This document shows positions 1-6,298 of a stretch of 7,411 nucleotides of DNA, piece after piece. Origin of the DNA: Oscillospiraceae bacterium (GTDB taxonomy: Bacteria; Bacillota; Clostridia; Oscillospirales; Oscillospiraceae). The stretch lies in assembly GCA_017480395.1 (NCBI GenBank), contig JAFVAS010000244.1, forward strand, positions 1-7,411. Reading direction: 5' to 3'. The position numbers were made by a program, and so were the translations under genes. Every line of letters begins with the position of its first letter. Position 1 is the stretch's first letter. The notes beneath the pieces are model-generated. The model did no database searches, was not told where the DNA came from, and saw nothing but the letters and a program-made list of their open reading frames with translations.

Positions 1-2
1 CC

Positions 3-362
3 GAGGTGCTGCGGGTCTTCGCCGACATGACCAGCGACGAGGTGTGTGAGAAGCTCCAGAGCGTCCAGGCGGTGTACGGCCGCATCAACAACTATGAGAC
101 CCTGGTCAACCATCCCCAGGTCCTCTACCGCAAGACCTTCGTCAACGCCAACTATGCCAACGGCATCTCCTACTCCGTGCCCGGCACCCCCCTGAACGTC
201 GTCGGCATGGAGCGCCAGATGGACTACGGCACCGCCGCCATCGGTGAGAACACCATGGAGATCATGGGCCAGGTCTGCACGCCCGAGGAGCTGGAGCAGG
301 TGGTGGCCCCCGTGCAGAAGCTGGCGGAGGAGAAAGCTGCCGCCCTGTACGCCAAGAGCTGA
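3..362 (+). CDS. Class III CoA-transferase (CaiB/BaiF family), C-terminal part only; 5' end outside the window
   Basis: About 119 residues of a protein that starts upstream; the frame is open to the window edge, so the GTG at position 6 is not taken as its start. Family III CoA-transferases move CoA from one acyl-CoA to another carboxylic acid in the cytoplasm. The visible part matches the family's C-terminal region: an INNYETLVNHPQVLYRK stretch (the usual 'pvnt.eell.dpqv..R' segment), then a VPGTPLNVVG stretch (the usual 'vpgsPvrfsg'), then an acidic helical tail ending in AEEKAAALYAKS. The catalytic Asp lies in the missing N-terminal part, so activity cannot be judged. It is followed after 43 nt by the hotdog hydratase gene, and a second, complete member of the same family lies further down the operon. 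The family call is fairly safe; the substrate is unknown. Confidence 0.8.
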   Translation, partial: EVLRVFADMTSDEVCEKLQSVQAVYGRINNYETLVNHPQVLYRKTFVNANYANGISYSVPGTPLNVVGMERQMDYGTAAIGENTMEIMGQVCTPEELEQVVAPVQKLAEEKAAALYAKS

Positions 363-390
363 AAAATGCGACGCGAAACAGCAAACAGAA

Positions 391-397
391 AGGGAGG
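391..397 (+). promoter_or_regulatory. Ribosome binding site of the hotdog hydratase gene
   Basis: AGGGAGG lies 8 nt before the ATG at 406. It decides the start: the frame stays open upstream to 244, but that extension overlaps the preceding CoA-transferase in another frame and encodes low-complexity Arg/Trp/Pro-rich sequence typical of an out-of-frame reading. Confidence 0.8.
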
Positions 398-405
398 TAT
401 CCAAA

Positions 406-1332
406 ATGGCTGATTACAAAGGCATCCCCATGAGCCCCACCATGTTCGACCATCTCAAGGGCGCCTCCACCGGCGTGCGGAACATGGACTACAACTGGCG
501 CGACATCTGCCTGTACGCCCTGTCCGTCGGCTGCAAGCGGCCCGACACGCCCTACATCTTCGAGCGGGATAAGCGGGGGCTCCACGCATTCCCTACCTTT
601 TCCTCCATCCCCTATCTGAACAACATCACCATGCGCACCATCACCCCCGTGCCCGACGGCACCAATGAGATCTATCGGGACTATCTGGAGCAGATCCTGG
701 GCTACATGCCCAACGGCCTCCACATGGCCATGGAGATGACCTTCCACACCCCCATCGACCCCTACGCCGGCACCTTCGTGGTGAAGGACCACCTCAACGG
801 CATTTTTGACCGGGGCGAGGGCAAGGGCACCGTGGCCGACTGCGGCATGGACGTGTACGACCAGGCCGGCCGCCACATGACCACCCTCCACTCCTATCAC
901 TACAACGACGCCTTCGGCGGCTTCGGCGGCCCCAAATTCAAGGCCCCCTCCTGCGAGTTCCCTGACCGGGAGCCGGACGTGAACGAGACCGAATACATGA
1001 TCCCGGAGATCGCCGCCTTCTTCCGCCTGGTGGGCGACACCTACATCAACCACATCGACTTTGACTACGCTCACGAGCACGGCTATCCGGAGCCCTTCAA
1101 CATGGGCATGTGCACCTATGCCTATGGTATGCGCATGATCGTCCACAAAGTCATCCCCTATGAGCCGGAGCGCATCAAGTACGTCTACGCCCAGGTCCGG
1201 GCCCTCTGCTTCCCCGGCCACAACGTCACGGCCCAGGGCTGGATCGTGGAGCCCGGCGTCATCCACTGGAAGCTTTTGAACGAGGAGGGCAAGGTCCTCA
1301 TCGGCAACGGCATCATCAAGTACGAGGTATGA
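406..1332 (+). CDS. Double-hotdog MaoC / hydratase-2-like acyl-CoA (de)hydratase with altered active-site signature
   Basis: 308 residues, the usual size for a two-hotdog hydratase. Members of this family (the hydratase 2 domain of peroxisomal MFE-2, R-specific enoyl-CoA hydratases, mesaconyl-C4-CoA hydratases) add or remove water on a CoA thioester. The N-terminal half shows the typical DYNWRDICLYALSVG opening (about 28-42) and FPTFSSIPY (62-70). Next come MDVYDQAGRHM (148-158) and the characteristic FGGFGGPK (170-177). The C-terminal catalytic hotdog has RLVGDTYINHIDFDYAHEHGYPEPFNMGMCTYAYG (given as R207-T212, Y213-F219 and on to G241). The catalytic Asp (D211) and His (H216) are kept. The Asn of the usual GD-x-N-P-L-H is Tyr213, the Pro is Ile214, and the His of the usual 'PILHG' is Met233. 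It sits between a CoA-transferase and a permease, which fits work on an imported acid activated as its CoA ester. The fold is confident; reaction and substrate are not. Confidence 0.85.
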   Translation: MADYKGIPMSPTMFDHLKGASTGVRNMDYNWRDICLYALSVGCKRPDTPYIFERDKRGLHAFPTFSSIPYLNNITMRTITPVPDGTNEIYRDYLEQILGYMPNGLHMAMEMTFHTPIDPYAGTFVVKDHLNGIFDRGEGKGTVADCGMDVYDQAGRHMTTLHSYHYNDAFGGFGGPKFKAPSCEFPDREPDVNETEYMIPEIAAFFRLVGDTYINHIDFDYAHEHGYPEPFNMGMCTYAYGMRMIVHKVIPYEPERIKYVYAQVRALCFPGHNVTAQGWIVEPGVIHWKLLNEEGKVLIGNGIIKYEV

Positions 1333-1370
1333 GCCGCCTCTGCTTGCTTTTGCAAACCTGTGTGTAAGAA

Positions 1371-1378
1371 AGGAAGGA
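1371..1378 (+). promoter_or_regulatory. Ribosome binding site of the GntP-type permease gene
   Basis: AGGAAGGA lies 9 nt before the ATG at 1388, in the 55-nt gap after the hydratase gene. No promoter or terminator is evident in that gap, so the two genes are probably co-transcribed. Confidence 0.7.
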
Positions 1379-1387
1379 CAAAAAACA

Positions 1388-2689
1388 ATGACATGGCTTA
1401 GCATTATTGGCGTCGCCATTGCGACGGCCGCAGTGATCTACTTGGCCTACAACGGCTACGAGCCCCTGATCTGCTTCCCCATCTGCTCCATCCTCATCTG
1501 CCTGACCTCCGGCATCAGCCTGACGGACGGCATCGTGGGCACCTACTGCACCAGCTTCGGCACCATGGTTGGCAAAATGCTCTTCACCTACCTGTGGGCC
1601 ACCATGCTGGGCAAGGTCATGCAGGAATCCGGCCTGGGCAAGTCCCTGGCGGAGTGGCTGGCCAAGATCATCCCCGTCAAGTTCGCCCCCACCACCATCC
1701 TGGTGGCTGGCATCGCCCTGTCTCTTGCGGGCATGTCCATCGGCGCGTACCTGGTGATCTTCCCCATCGGTCTGGTGCTCTGCTCCAAGGCCAACTATTC
1801 CAAGGACATCATCCTGGGTTCCATCTTCGCCGGCGCCTGGACCTTCATCCTGGCCGCCCCGCTGATGCCCTCCAACAACAACTACCTGGTGCAGGAGTAT
1901 CTGGGCACCGACACCTCCGCCGGTCTGGTCCCCGGCATGATCTCCTGCGTTGTGATGCTGGTCCTCAACTGCATCTACCTGCAGTGGACTGCCGCCCGCT
2001 GGCAGAAGAACGGCCGCGGCTTCCAGGACTGGGATGATCTGAAGACCCAGGACGGCGACGAGGAGAAGCTGCCCGCCGTGTGGAAGTCCTTCGTGCCCAT
2101 CATCCTGGTGCTGGTCCTCTACAACGTGCTCAAAATCAAGCTTCCCCTGTGCCTGGGCGCCGGCGCGCTGTCCTGCATCATCCTGGAGTTCAAGCGCTAC
2201 AGCATCAAGGAGTGGTTCCTCATGTGCACCCAGGGCATGATGTCCGGCGTCAAGGCCCTGATGAACATCGGCACCAAGGGCGCCCTGGGCGGCGTCGTGG
2301 CGCTGACCCCCGCTTATCTTGCTCTGATGGAGAACATCAACAAGCTGAACGTCTCCCCTTATCTGACTGCGTTCCTGGCCGCCAACATCATGGCCCTGGT
2401 CCTGGGCTCCGCCTCCTCTGCCTGCGGCACCTTGACCCCCGCCATGCAGCCCCAGTTTGAGGCCTGGGTCGCCGACGGCAAGGCCACCATGGGCAACCTG
2501 CACCGCATGGTGGTGCTGGGCTCCATCGGCCTGGACTCCCTGCCCCACAACGGCACCATCCTCGCCACCTGCGAAATGTTCGGCACGACCATGAAGAAGT
2601 CCTACTTCCCCGTGTTCATCACCTGCACGGTGATGCCCATCGTCACCGGCGCAGTGATCGCTCTGCCCCTGATGCTCATGGGCCTGTAA
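1388..2689 (+). CDS. GntP-family permease (gluconate/hydroxybutyrate-type proton symporter family)
   Basis: 433 residues, normal length for the family, and almost wholly hydrophobic, with about 11-12 predicted membrane helices. A hydrophilic cytoplasmic-type loop lies at about residues 199-232, rich in Lys, Asp and Glu. The best family signature is near the C-terminus: GLDSLPHNGTILATCEMFG, with D383-SLPHNG-G389, which corresponds to the conserved 'D(S/T)LPH(N/S)GAVI' of GntP and beta-hydroxybutyrate permeases. Earlier, APLMPSNNN followed by YLGTDTSAGLVPGMIS corresponds to the family's 'P.P......LGAD.G..l..GLI' region. Known relatives import small sugar acids or hydroxy acids with protons across the inner membrane. 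Its place among CoA-ligase and CoA-transferase genes makes uptake of the pathway's carboxylate the natural inference. The NNN where relatives often carry a Pro/Gly motif suggests a different substrate. Start chosen by the AGGAAGGA site and the hydrophobic N-terminus. Confidence 0.82.
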   Translation: MTWLSIIGVAIATAAVIYLAYNGYEPLICFPICSILICLTSGISLTDGIVGTYCTSFGTMVGKMLFTYLWATMLGKVMQESGLGKSLAEWLAKIIPVKFAPTTILVAGIALSLAGMSIGAYLVIFPIGLVLCSKANYSKDIILGSIFAGAWTFILAAPLMPSNNNYLVQEYLGTDTSAGLVPGMISCVVMLVLNCIYLQWTAARWQKNGRGFQDWDDLKTQDGDEEKLPAVWKSFVPIILVLVLYNVLKIKLPLCLGAGALSCIILEFKRYSIKEWFLMCTQGMMSGVKALMNIGTKGALGGVVALTPAYLALMENINKLNVSPYLTAFLAANIMALVLGSASSACGTLTPAMQPQFEAWVADGKATMGNLHRMVVLGSIGLDSLPHNGTILATCEMFGTTMKKSYFPVFITCTVMPIVTGAVIALPLMLMGL

Positions 2690-2730
2690 GCGTTCAGACC
2701 GACGGCGCATGACCCCATAGACCGAACCTT

Positions 2731-2768
2731 GCGAGCCTGCGCGGACACTGGAGCCTGCGCAGGCTCGC
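2731..2768 (+). repeat. Nested inverted repeat with three copies of the half-site GAGCCTGC between permease and MBL genes
   Basis: GCGAGCCTGCGC at 2731-2742 is exactly complementary to GCGCAGGCTCGC at 2757-2768, giving a 12-bp stem with a 14-nt loop. Within the same stretch, GAGCCTGCGCAGGCTC at 2751-2766 is a perfect 16-bp palindrome, and GAGCCTGCGC also occurs as a direct repeat at 2733-2742 and 2751-2760, 18 bp apart. Two mutually exclusive hairpins are therefore possible. No run of T follows on either strand, so it is not a standard terminator. It lies 15 nt before the ribosome binding site of the MBL gene, in the operon's longest gap. It could be an operator, a transcript-stabilising hairpin, or a remnant of a mobile repeat. 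Confidence 0.75.
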
Positions 2769-2783
2769 GAAAAAACCATGAAA

Positions 2784-2790
2784 AGAGGGA
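2784..2790 (+). promoter_or_regulatory. Ribosome binding site that favours the third Met of the MBL gene
   Basis: AGAGGGA ends 5 nt before the ATG at 2796. The in-frame ATG codons at 2778 and 2790 have no suitable site upstream; the one at 2790 overlaps this element. The start at 2796 is therefore preferred. Confidence 0.6.
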
Positions 2791-2795
2791 TGACG

Positions 2796-3509
2796 ATGCA
2801 GCCCGGCGAGTATCAGCTCCTGCCCATCGACGAGGGCTCCTGGCGCATCCAGGAGGAAAACGTCCGCTGCTTTTTGTTCGTGGGGTCCCAGCGGGCCCTG
2901 CTGATCGACAGCGGCTGCAACCTTGCGGACGTGCTGGGCATCGTCCGCAGCGTGACGGACAAGCCCGTGCTCCTGGCCAACACCCACACGGACTTTGACC
3001 ACATCCACTGCAACACCCAGTTCGACTTTGCCTATATGCACCCGGCGGAGTATGCCTTCTACCACCAGAACCAGGGCGGGACCCACCCCGTCCGGCCCCT
3101 GTGGGAGGGGGATGTCATCGACCTTGGGGACCGGAAGTTTGAGGTCATCGAGACCCCGGGCCACACCCCCGGCTCCCTCTCCTTCCTGGAGCGGGAGCGG
3201 CGCGTCCTGGCGGGAGGAGACGGCGTGCAGGACTGGCGCATCTTTATGTTCGGCCCCGGCCGGGACCTGCAGGCCTACCTGTACAGCATGGAGAAGCTGG
3301 AGCGCCTGTCGGACGCCTTCGACACGGTGTATCCCTGCCACGGGAGCTTCCCGGTGAAAAGCTCCATCCTGCCCGGGCTCATCTCGGGGGCAAAGTCCAT
3401 TCTGGACGGGACCTGCCCGCGGGAGAAGAATTACTACCTGGATACGCCCATCTGGGAGTATACTATGGGCATCGCCAATATGCTGATGCCCCGGAACGAA
3501 TCAGACTGA
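2796..3509 (+). CDS. MBL-fold (metallo-beta-lactamase-like) metallohydrolase with an H-x-D-x-D-H metal motif
   Basis: 237 residues from the preferred ATG; upstream in-frame ATGs at 2790 and 2778 would add 2 or 6. The order of motifs is that of the MBL superfamily: an N-terminal beta region with LLIDSG (35-40), the metal motif THTDFDH (63-69), ETPGHTPGS around H123, GGDG around D142, and YPCHG around H182. Superfamily members bind one or two metal ions and usually hydrolyse thioesters, lactones, lactams or phosphoesters in the cytoplasm. The expected H-x-H-x-D-H is H64-T-D66-F-D68-H69, so the second His ligand is Asp; the usual Gly-Gly-Asn just after is His71-Cys72-Asn73. All other ligands (H123, D142, H182) are present. 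There is no signal peptide. It lies 21 nt before the acyl-CoA synthetase gene, so an acyl-CoA thioesterase or hydrolase of a pathway intermediate is a reasonable guess, without direct support. Confidence 0.8.
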   Translation: MQPGEYQLLPIDEGSWRIQEENVRCFLFVGSQRALLIDSGCNLADVLGIVRSVTDKPVLLANTHTDFDHIHCNTQFDFAYMHPAEYAFYHQNQGGTHPVRPLWEGDVIDLGDRKFEVIETPGHTPGSLSFLERERRVLAGGDGVQDWRIFMFGPGRDLQAYLYSMEKLERLSDAFDTVYPCHGSFPVKSSILPGLISGAKSILDGTCPREKNYYLDTPIWEYTMGIANMLMPRNESD

Positions 3510-3518
3510 CGGAAGGAT

Positions 3519-3524
3519 GGGGAG
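3519..3524 (+). promoter_or_regulatory. Ribosome binding site of the acyl-CoA synthetase gene
   Basis: GGGGAG lies 6 nt before the ATG at 3531, within the 21-nt gap after the MBL gene; a further GGAAGGA lies at 3511-3517. It supports the ATG at 3531 and tight coupling to the preceding gene. Confidence 0.65.
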
Positions 3525-3530
3525 TAGACC

Positions 3531-5078
3531 ATGAGTCTTGCGGGACTGTTTCATGAGGCGGCGCTGCGTCATCCGGAGAAAACAGCGGCGATCTGCAGCG
3601 GGGAGCGGATCGGGTACGGTGCGCTGGAGACCCTTTTCGCCAGGATCGCCGGCCTTTTGCGGGACCTTCTGGGCGCACCGCAGAGCAAGGTGCTGATCCT
3701 GGCCCACAACGCCGTTTTCAGCTTGGCCCTCTTTCCCGGCTGCTTCCGGGCCAATATGATCGCCTGCCCGGTGAATTGGCGCCTCTCCGCCGGGGAGGTG
3801 GCCTCCATCCTGGACCAGGAGCCCTTTGCCCTGGCCTTTTGCGACAGCCGGACGCTGCCGCTGCTGCGGTCGGCCATGGCCCTGCAGGAGCGGAGCTTCC
3901 GGGTGATCGTGCTGGACGGGGAGGAGTATCCCGCCCTCCTCGCCGCGGCGGAGGAGGCGCCCTATGCGCCCCGTCAGGCGGGGGACTGTTCCATCCAGTA
4001 TTTCACCAGCGGCACTACCGGCATTCCCAAGGGGGTGCTGCTGCCGGACGAGAGTCTGGAGGCCTATGTCCGGACCTACAGCGCCGTTTCGGAGTGGACG
4101 GAGGAGGCCATTTACCAGACCTCCGCTAATCTCTTCCACCTCTCCGGCTTCTCCGCCCTCATCAGTCTCTCCATCGGCGGCACGCTCGTCCTGATGGACC
4201 AGTTCCGCATGGAGGAGTTTTTGGGCACCATGGAGCGGGAGGGCGTGACCCGGGTGAGTCTTGTGCCCACCCTCATCAACCGGGTGCTGTGCGAGGGGAA
4301 GTACCGGGAGTACGATTTCAGCCGGGTGCGGAAGATCGTGTACGGCGGCGCGCCCATGCTGCCCGAGCAGATCCGAAACGTCCAGCGCCACCTCTCCTGC
4401 GACACGGAGATCGCCTACGGCTGCACCGAAACGTGCAACATCAGCGTCCTGACGGCGGAGGACCACCGCCGCATCCTCCGGGGTGAGCTGGAGGAGAAGA
4501 AGCTCCTCTCCGTGGGACGGCCCGCCCCCGGTGTGCAGGTGCGCATCATGGGGGAGGACCGGAAGGAGCGGCCCACCGGGGCCATCGGCTCCATCACCGT
4601 CAAAAGCCCCTTCCTCTACAAGGGCTACTCCGGACCGGACAGCCGCCGGGCCTTCTCGCCGGACGGCTACCACGACACCGGAGATCTGGGCTACCGGGAT
4701 GAGGACGGGTACATCTACATCGTGGACCGCAAGCACGACATGATCGTCTGCGGCGGTGAGAACATCTACCCCAAGGAGGTGGAGCTCTGCATCTCCAGGA
4801 TGGAGGACGCCGTCAGCCAGGTGAGCGTGGTGGGCAAGCCAGACCACCTGTGGGGCGAGATCGTGGTGGCCTTTGTGGTGCCCCGCCGGGCGGTGACGGC
4901 GGAGGAGATCGTGGATTTCTGCAAAAAGACCATCGCAAGCTACAAAAAACCGCGCCGGGTGATCTTTCTCAAGGAGCTCCCGGTCAACGCCAACGGGAAG
5001 GTGGACAAGCTCGCCCTCCGGGCATGGCTGCGGGAACACGATGGAGAGGAGAGCGCACCATGTACAAAAGACCGCTGA
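3531..5078 (+). CDS. AMP-forming acyl-CoA synthetase (CoA ligase, ANL superfamily)
   Basis: 515 residues, full length for the family. It would activate a carboxylic acid with ATP and CoA, through an acyl-AMP intermediate, to the acyl-CoA. All core motifs are intact: the phosphate-binding loop TSGTTGIPKGV (159-169); the YGCTET adenine/acyl-AMP motif (296-301); HDTGD with D385; the hinge region DRKHDMIVCGGENIYP (399-414); and the C-terminal NANGKVDKL containing catalytic Lys490. The N-terminal CPVNWRLSAGEVASILDQ stretch is typical of fatty-acid/carnitine/aromatic acid ligases (FadD, CaiC, BaiB-like group). The acyl pocket cannot be assigned to a substrate by eye. The gene overlaps the following CoA-transferase by 19 nt, a sign of translational coupling. 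Together with the permease and hydratase this is the entry step of a CoA-dependent pathway. Family confidence is high; specificity is unknown. Confidence 0.92.
   Translation: MSLAGLFHEAALRHPEKTAAICSGERIGYGALETLFARIAGLLRDLLGAPQSKVLILAHNAVFSLALFPGCFRANMIACPVNWRLSAGEVASILDQEPFALAFCDSRTLPLLRSAMALQERSFRVIVLDGEEYPALLAAAEEAPYAPRQAGDCSIQYFTSGTTGIPKGVLLPDESLEAYVRTYSAVSEWTEEAIYQTSANLFHLSGFSALISLSIGGTLVLMDQFRMEEFLGTMEREGVTRVSLVPTLINRVLCEGKYREYDFSRVRKIVYGGAPMLPEQIRNVQRHLSCDTEIAYGCTETCNISVLTAEDHRRILRGELEEKKLLSVGRPAPGVQVRIMGEDRKERPTGAIGSITVKSPFLYKGYSGPDSRRAFSPDGYHDTGDLGYRDEDGYIYIVDRKHDMIVCGGENIYPKEVELCISRMEDAVSQVSVVGKPDHLWGEIVVAFVVPRRAVTAEEIVDFCKKTIASYKKPRRVIFLKELPVNANGKVDKLALRAWLREHDGEESAPCTKDR
5043..5051 (+). 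promoter_or_regulatory. Ribosome binding site of the complete CoA-transferase, inside the ligase gene
   Basis: GGAGAGGAG lies 8 nt before the ATG at 5060 and within the last codons of the acyl-CoA synthetase. It decides the start of the CoA-transferase; a much longer open frame reaching back to 4850 lies wholly over ligase coding sequence and has no family similarity there. Confidence 0.75.
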
Positions 5079-6265
5079 CCGGCATCCGGGTGATCGACCT
5101 CACCACGGCCGGGGCAGGCCACTCCTGCACCAAGCTCCTGGCGGAGTGGGGCGCAGACGTGATCTGGATCGAGCCGCCTGCGGGCTGCTCTGCCCGGACC
5201 GTCCATAAATTCGATTTTTATTCCGTGGAGAAGCGCTCCCTAGTCCTGAACCTAAAGCAGGCGCAGGGCCGGGAGGCCGCCTATCGGCTCATCGAGACCG
5301 CGGATGTATTTGTGACCAACTACCGGCCCCAGGCGGTGAAGCGGCTGGGACTGGACTATGAGACCCTGCACGAGAAGAACCCCCAGATGATCTATGCCGC
5401 CCTCACCGGCTACGGCACGGTGGGCCCCCAGGCAGCGGAGCCGGGATACGACCCCTCTGCTTTCTGGGCCAAGGGCGGGCTGCTGCGGGACATCGCGGAG
5501 CCGGACAGCCTGGTGGTGCCGCATATCTCCATCGGGGACGTGGCCACCGGCCAAGGGCTGGCCGGTGCCGTGTGCGCCGCCCTCTTCGGCCGCCTGGCGG
5601 GGAACCACGGCGGGCAGTACCTGTCCGTGTCCCTGCTGGGGGAGGCCACCTACCTCAACCACGACGCCCTCATCGAAAACCAGTACGGCGAGCGCTATCC
5701 CCACACCCGCAAGGCGCCCCGCCGGGCCCTGCTGAATACCTATCGCTGCGGCGACGGGGAGTGGCTGGTGTTCATCATTACCACCAACTTTGAAAAGGAC
5801 TTCGTCCCCTTTATGGACCTGCTGGGCCTGGGGGACATGGCCGGGCGCTACACCTGCGTGGAGGACACCATGTATGAGTACGCGCCGGAGTTGGTGACCA
5901 TTCTGGACCAGGCGTTTTTGCACTTCCGGCGGGATGACGTGGTGGAGAAGATGCGCACTCTGGGCATCCCCGTGAGCCGGGTCCAGTCCACGGCGGACCT
6001 CCTTTCGGACGAGCAGGTCCTGGCCAACCGCATGATCTATCCCATGCGGGCCAGCGATCCGCCGGCGGGAGCGGCGGAGCCCTATGTGGTGGTCCCGGCG
6101 AGCCCGGTGAAGTTCAACGATCTCTCCAGCGGTATCCACGACCGGGAGTGCCGGGGCCCGAAGCTGGGCGAGCACTCGGTGGAGATCCTTCAGGAGTGCG
6201 GCTACTCCCGGGAGGAGATCTCAGCCATGCTGGAGGGCGGCGTCACCGCCCAGGCGGCGCTGTAA
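5060..6265 (+). CDS. Class III CoA-transferase (CaiB/BaiF family), complete
   Basis: 401 residues, the usual length. The family transfers CoA between acyl-CoA and free acid through an aspartyl-CoA thioester. The N-terminus LTGIRVIDLTTAGAG (6-20) and LLAEWGADVIWIEPP (26-40) are the standard opening. VEKRSLVLNLK (56-66) corresponds to 'nrgKrSv.LdLk', and VFVTNYRPQAVKRLGLDYETL (83-103) to 'dvlienfrPg...rlGl.ye.l'. PGYDPSAFWAKGG (128-140) is followed by SIGDVATG, whose D160 is the expected catalytic Asp. The C-terminal region has LGIPVSRVQ, EQVLANR and VPASPVKF. The usual Gln/Asn-rich substitutions around GYDxxxQA differ here (A134-F135-W136), which may reflect substrate. The start overlaps the ligase by 19 nt. 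A paralogue's C-terminus opens the window, so the operon carries two such enzymes, possibly one for activation of the substrate and one for recycling CoA from the product. Confidence 0.92.
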   Translation: MYKRPLTGIRVIDLTTAGAGHSCTKLLAEWGADVIWIEPPAGCSARTVHKFDFYSVEKRSLVLNLKQAQGREAAYRLIETADVFVTNYRPQAVKRLGLDYETLHEKNPQMIYAALTGYGTVGPQAAEPGYDPSAFWAKGGLLRDIAEPDSLVVPHISIGDVATGQGLAGAVCAALFGRLAGNHGGQYLSVSLLGEATYLNHDALIENQYGERYPHTRKAPRRALLNTYRCGDGEWLVFIITTNFEKDFVPFMDLLGLGDMAGRYTCVEDTMYEYAPELVTILDQAFLHFRRDDVVEKMRTLGIPVSRVQSTADLLSDEQVLANRMIYPMRASDPPAGAAEPYVVVPASPVKFNDLSSGIHDRECRGPKLGEHSVEILQECGYSREEISAMLEGGVTAQAAL

Positions 6266-6280
6266 GCCGCGCCAACGAAT

Positions 6281-6287
6281 AAGGGAG
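6281..6287 (+). promoter_or_regulatory. Ribosome binding site near the AEC permease start
   Basis: AAGGGAG ends 2 nt before the ATG at 6290 and 11 nt before the in-frame ATG at 6299. The former spacing is too short for normal initiation, so the second ATG is preferred, though its spacing is rather long. Confidence 0.55.
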
Positions 6288-6298
6288 AAATGAACGTT

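Noticed and set aside
244..405. N-terminal extension of the hydratase gene
   Set aside because: Overlaps the previous gene in another frame, gives Arg/Trp/Pro-rich nonsense, and a strong ribosome binding site precedes the ATG at 406.
262..1419. Long minus-strand open frame opposite the hydratase gene
   Set aside because: Its translation is His/Gly/Val/Asp-rich low complexity, as expected opposite a GC-rich gene with G/C third positions; the + strand encodes a recognisable family with a good ribosome binding site.
2731..2771. Rho-independent terminator after the permease
   Set aside because: The stem is strong, but an A run, not a T run, follows on the + strand and no T run follows on the minus strand.
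1316..2779. 487-codon minus-strand open frame opposite the permease
   Set aside because: Full of His, Gly, Gln and Asp with no fold or membrane pattern; mirror of the permease codons.
3501..5039. 512-codon minus-strand open frame opposite the acyl-CoA synthetase
   Set aside because: Compositional shadow; the + strand has every ANL motif in order.
4850..5059. N-terminal extension of the complete CoA-transferase
   Set aside because: Lies over ligase coding sequence; the family N-terminus begins right after the ATG at 5060.
5252..6175. Long minus-strand open frame opposite the CoA-transferase
   Set aside because: Compositional shadow without recognisable motif or ribosome binding site.
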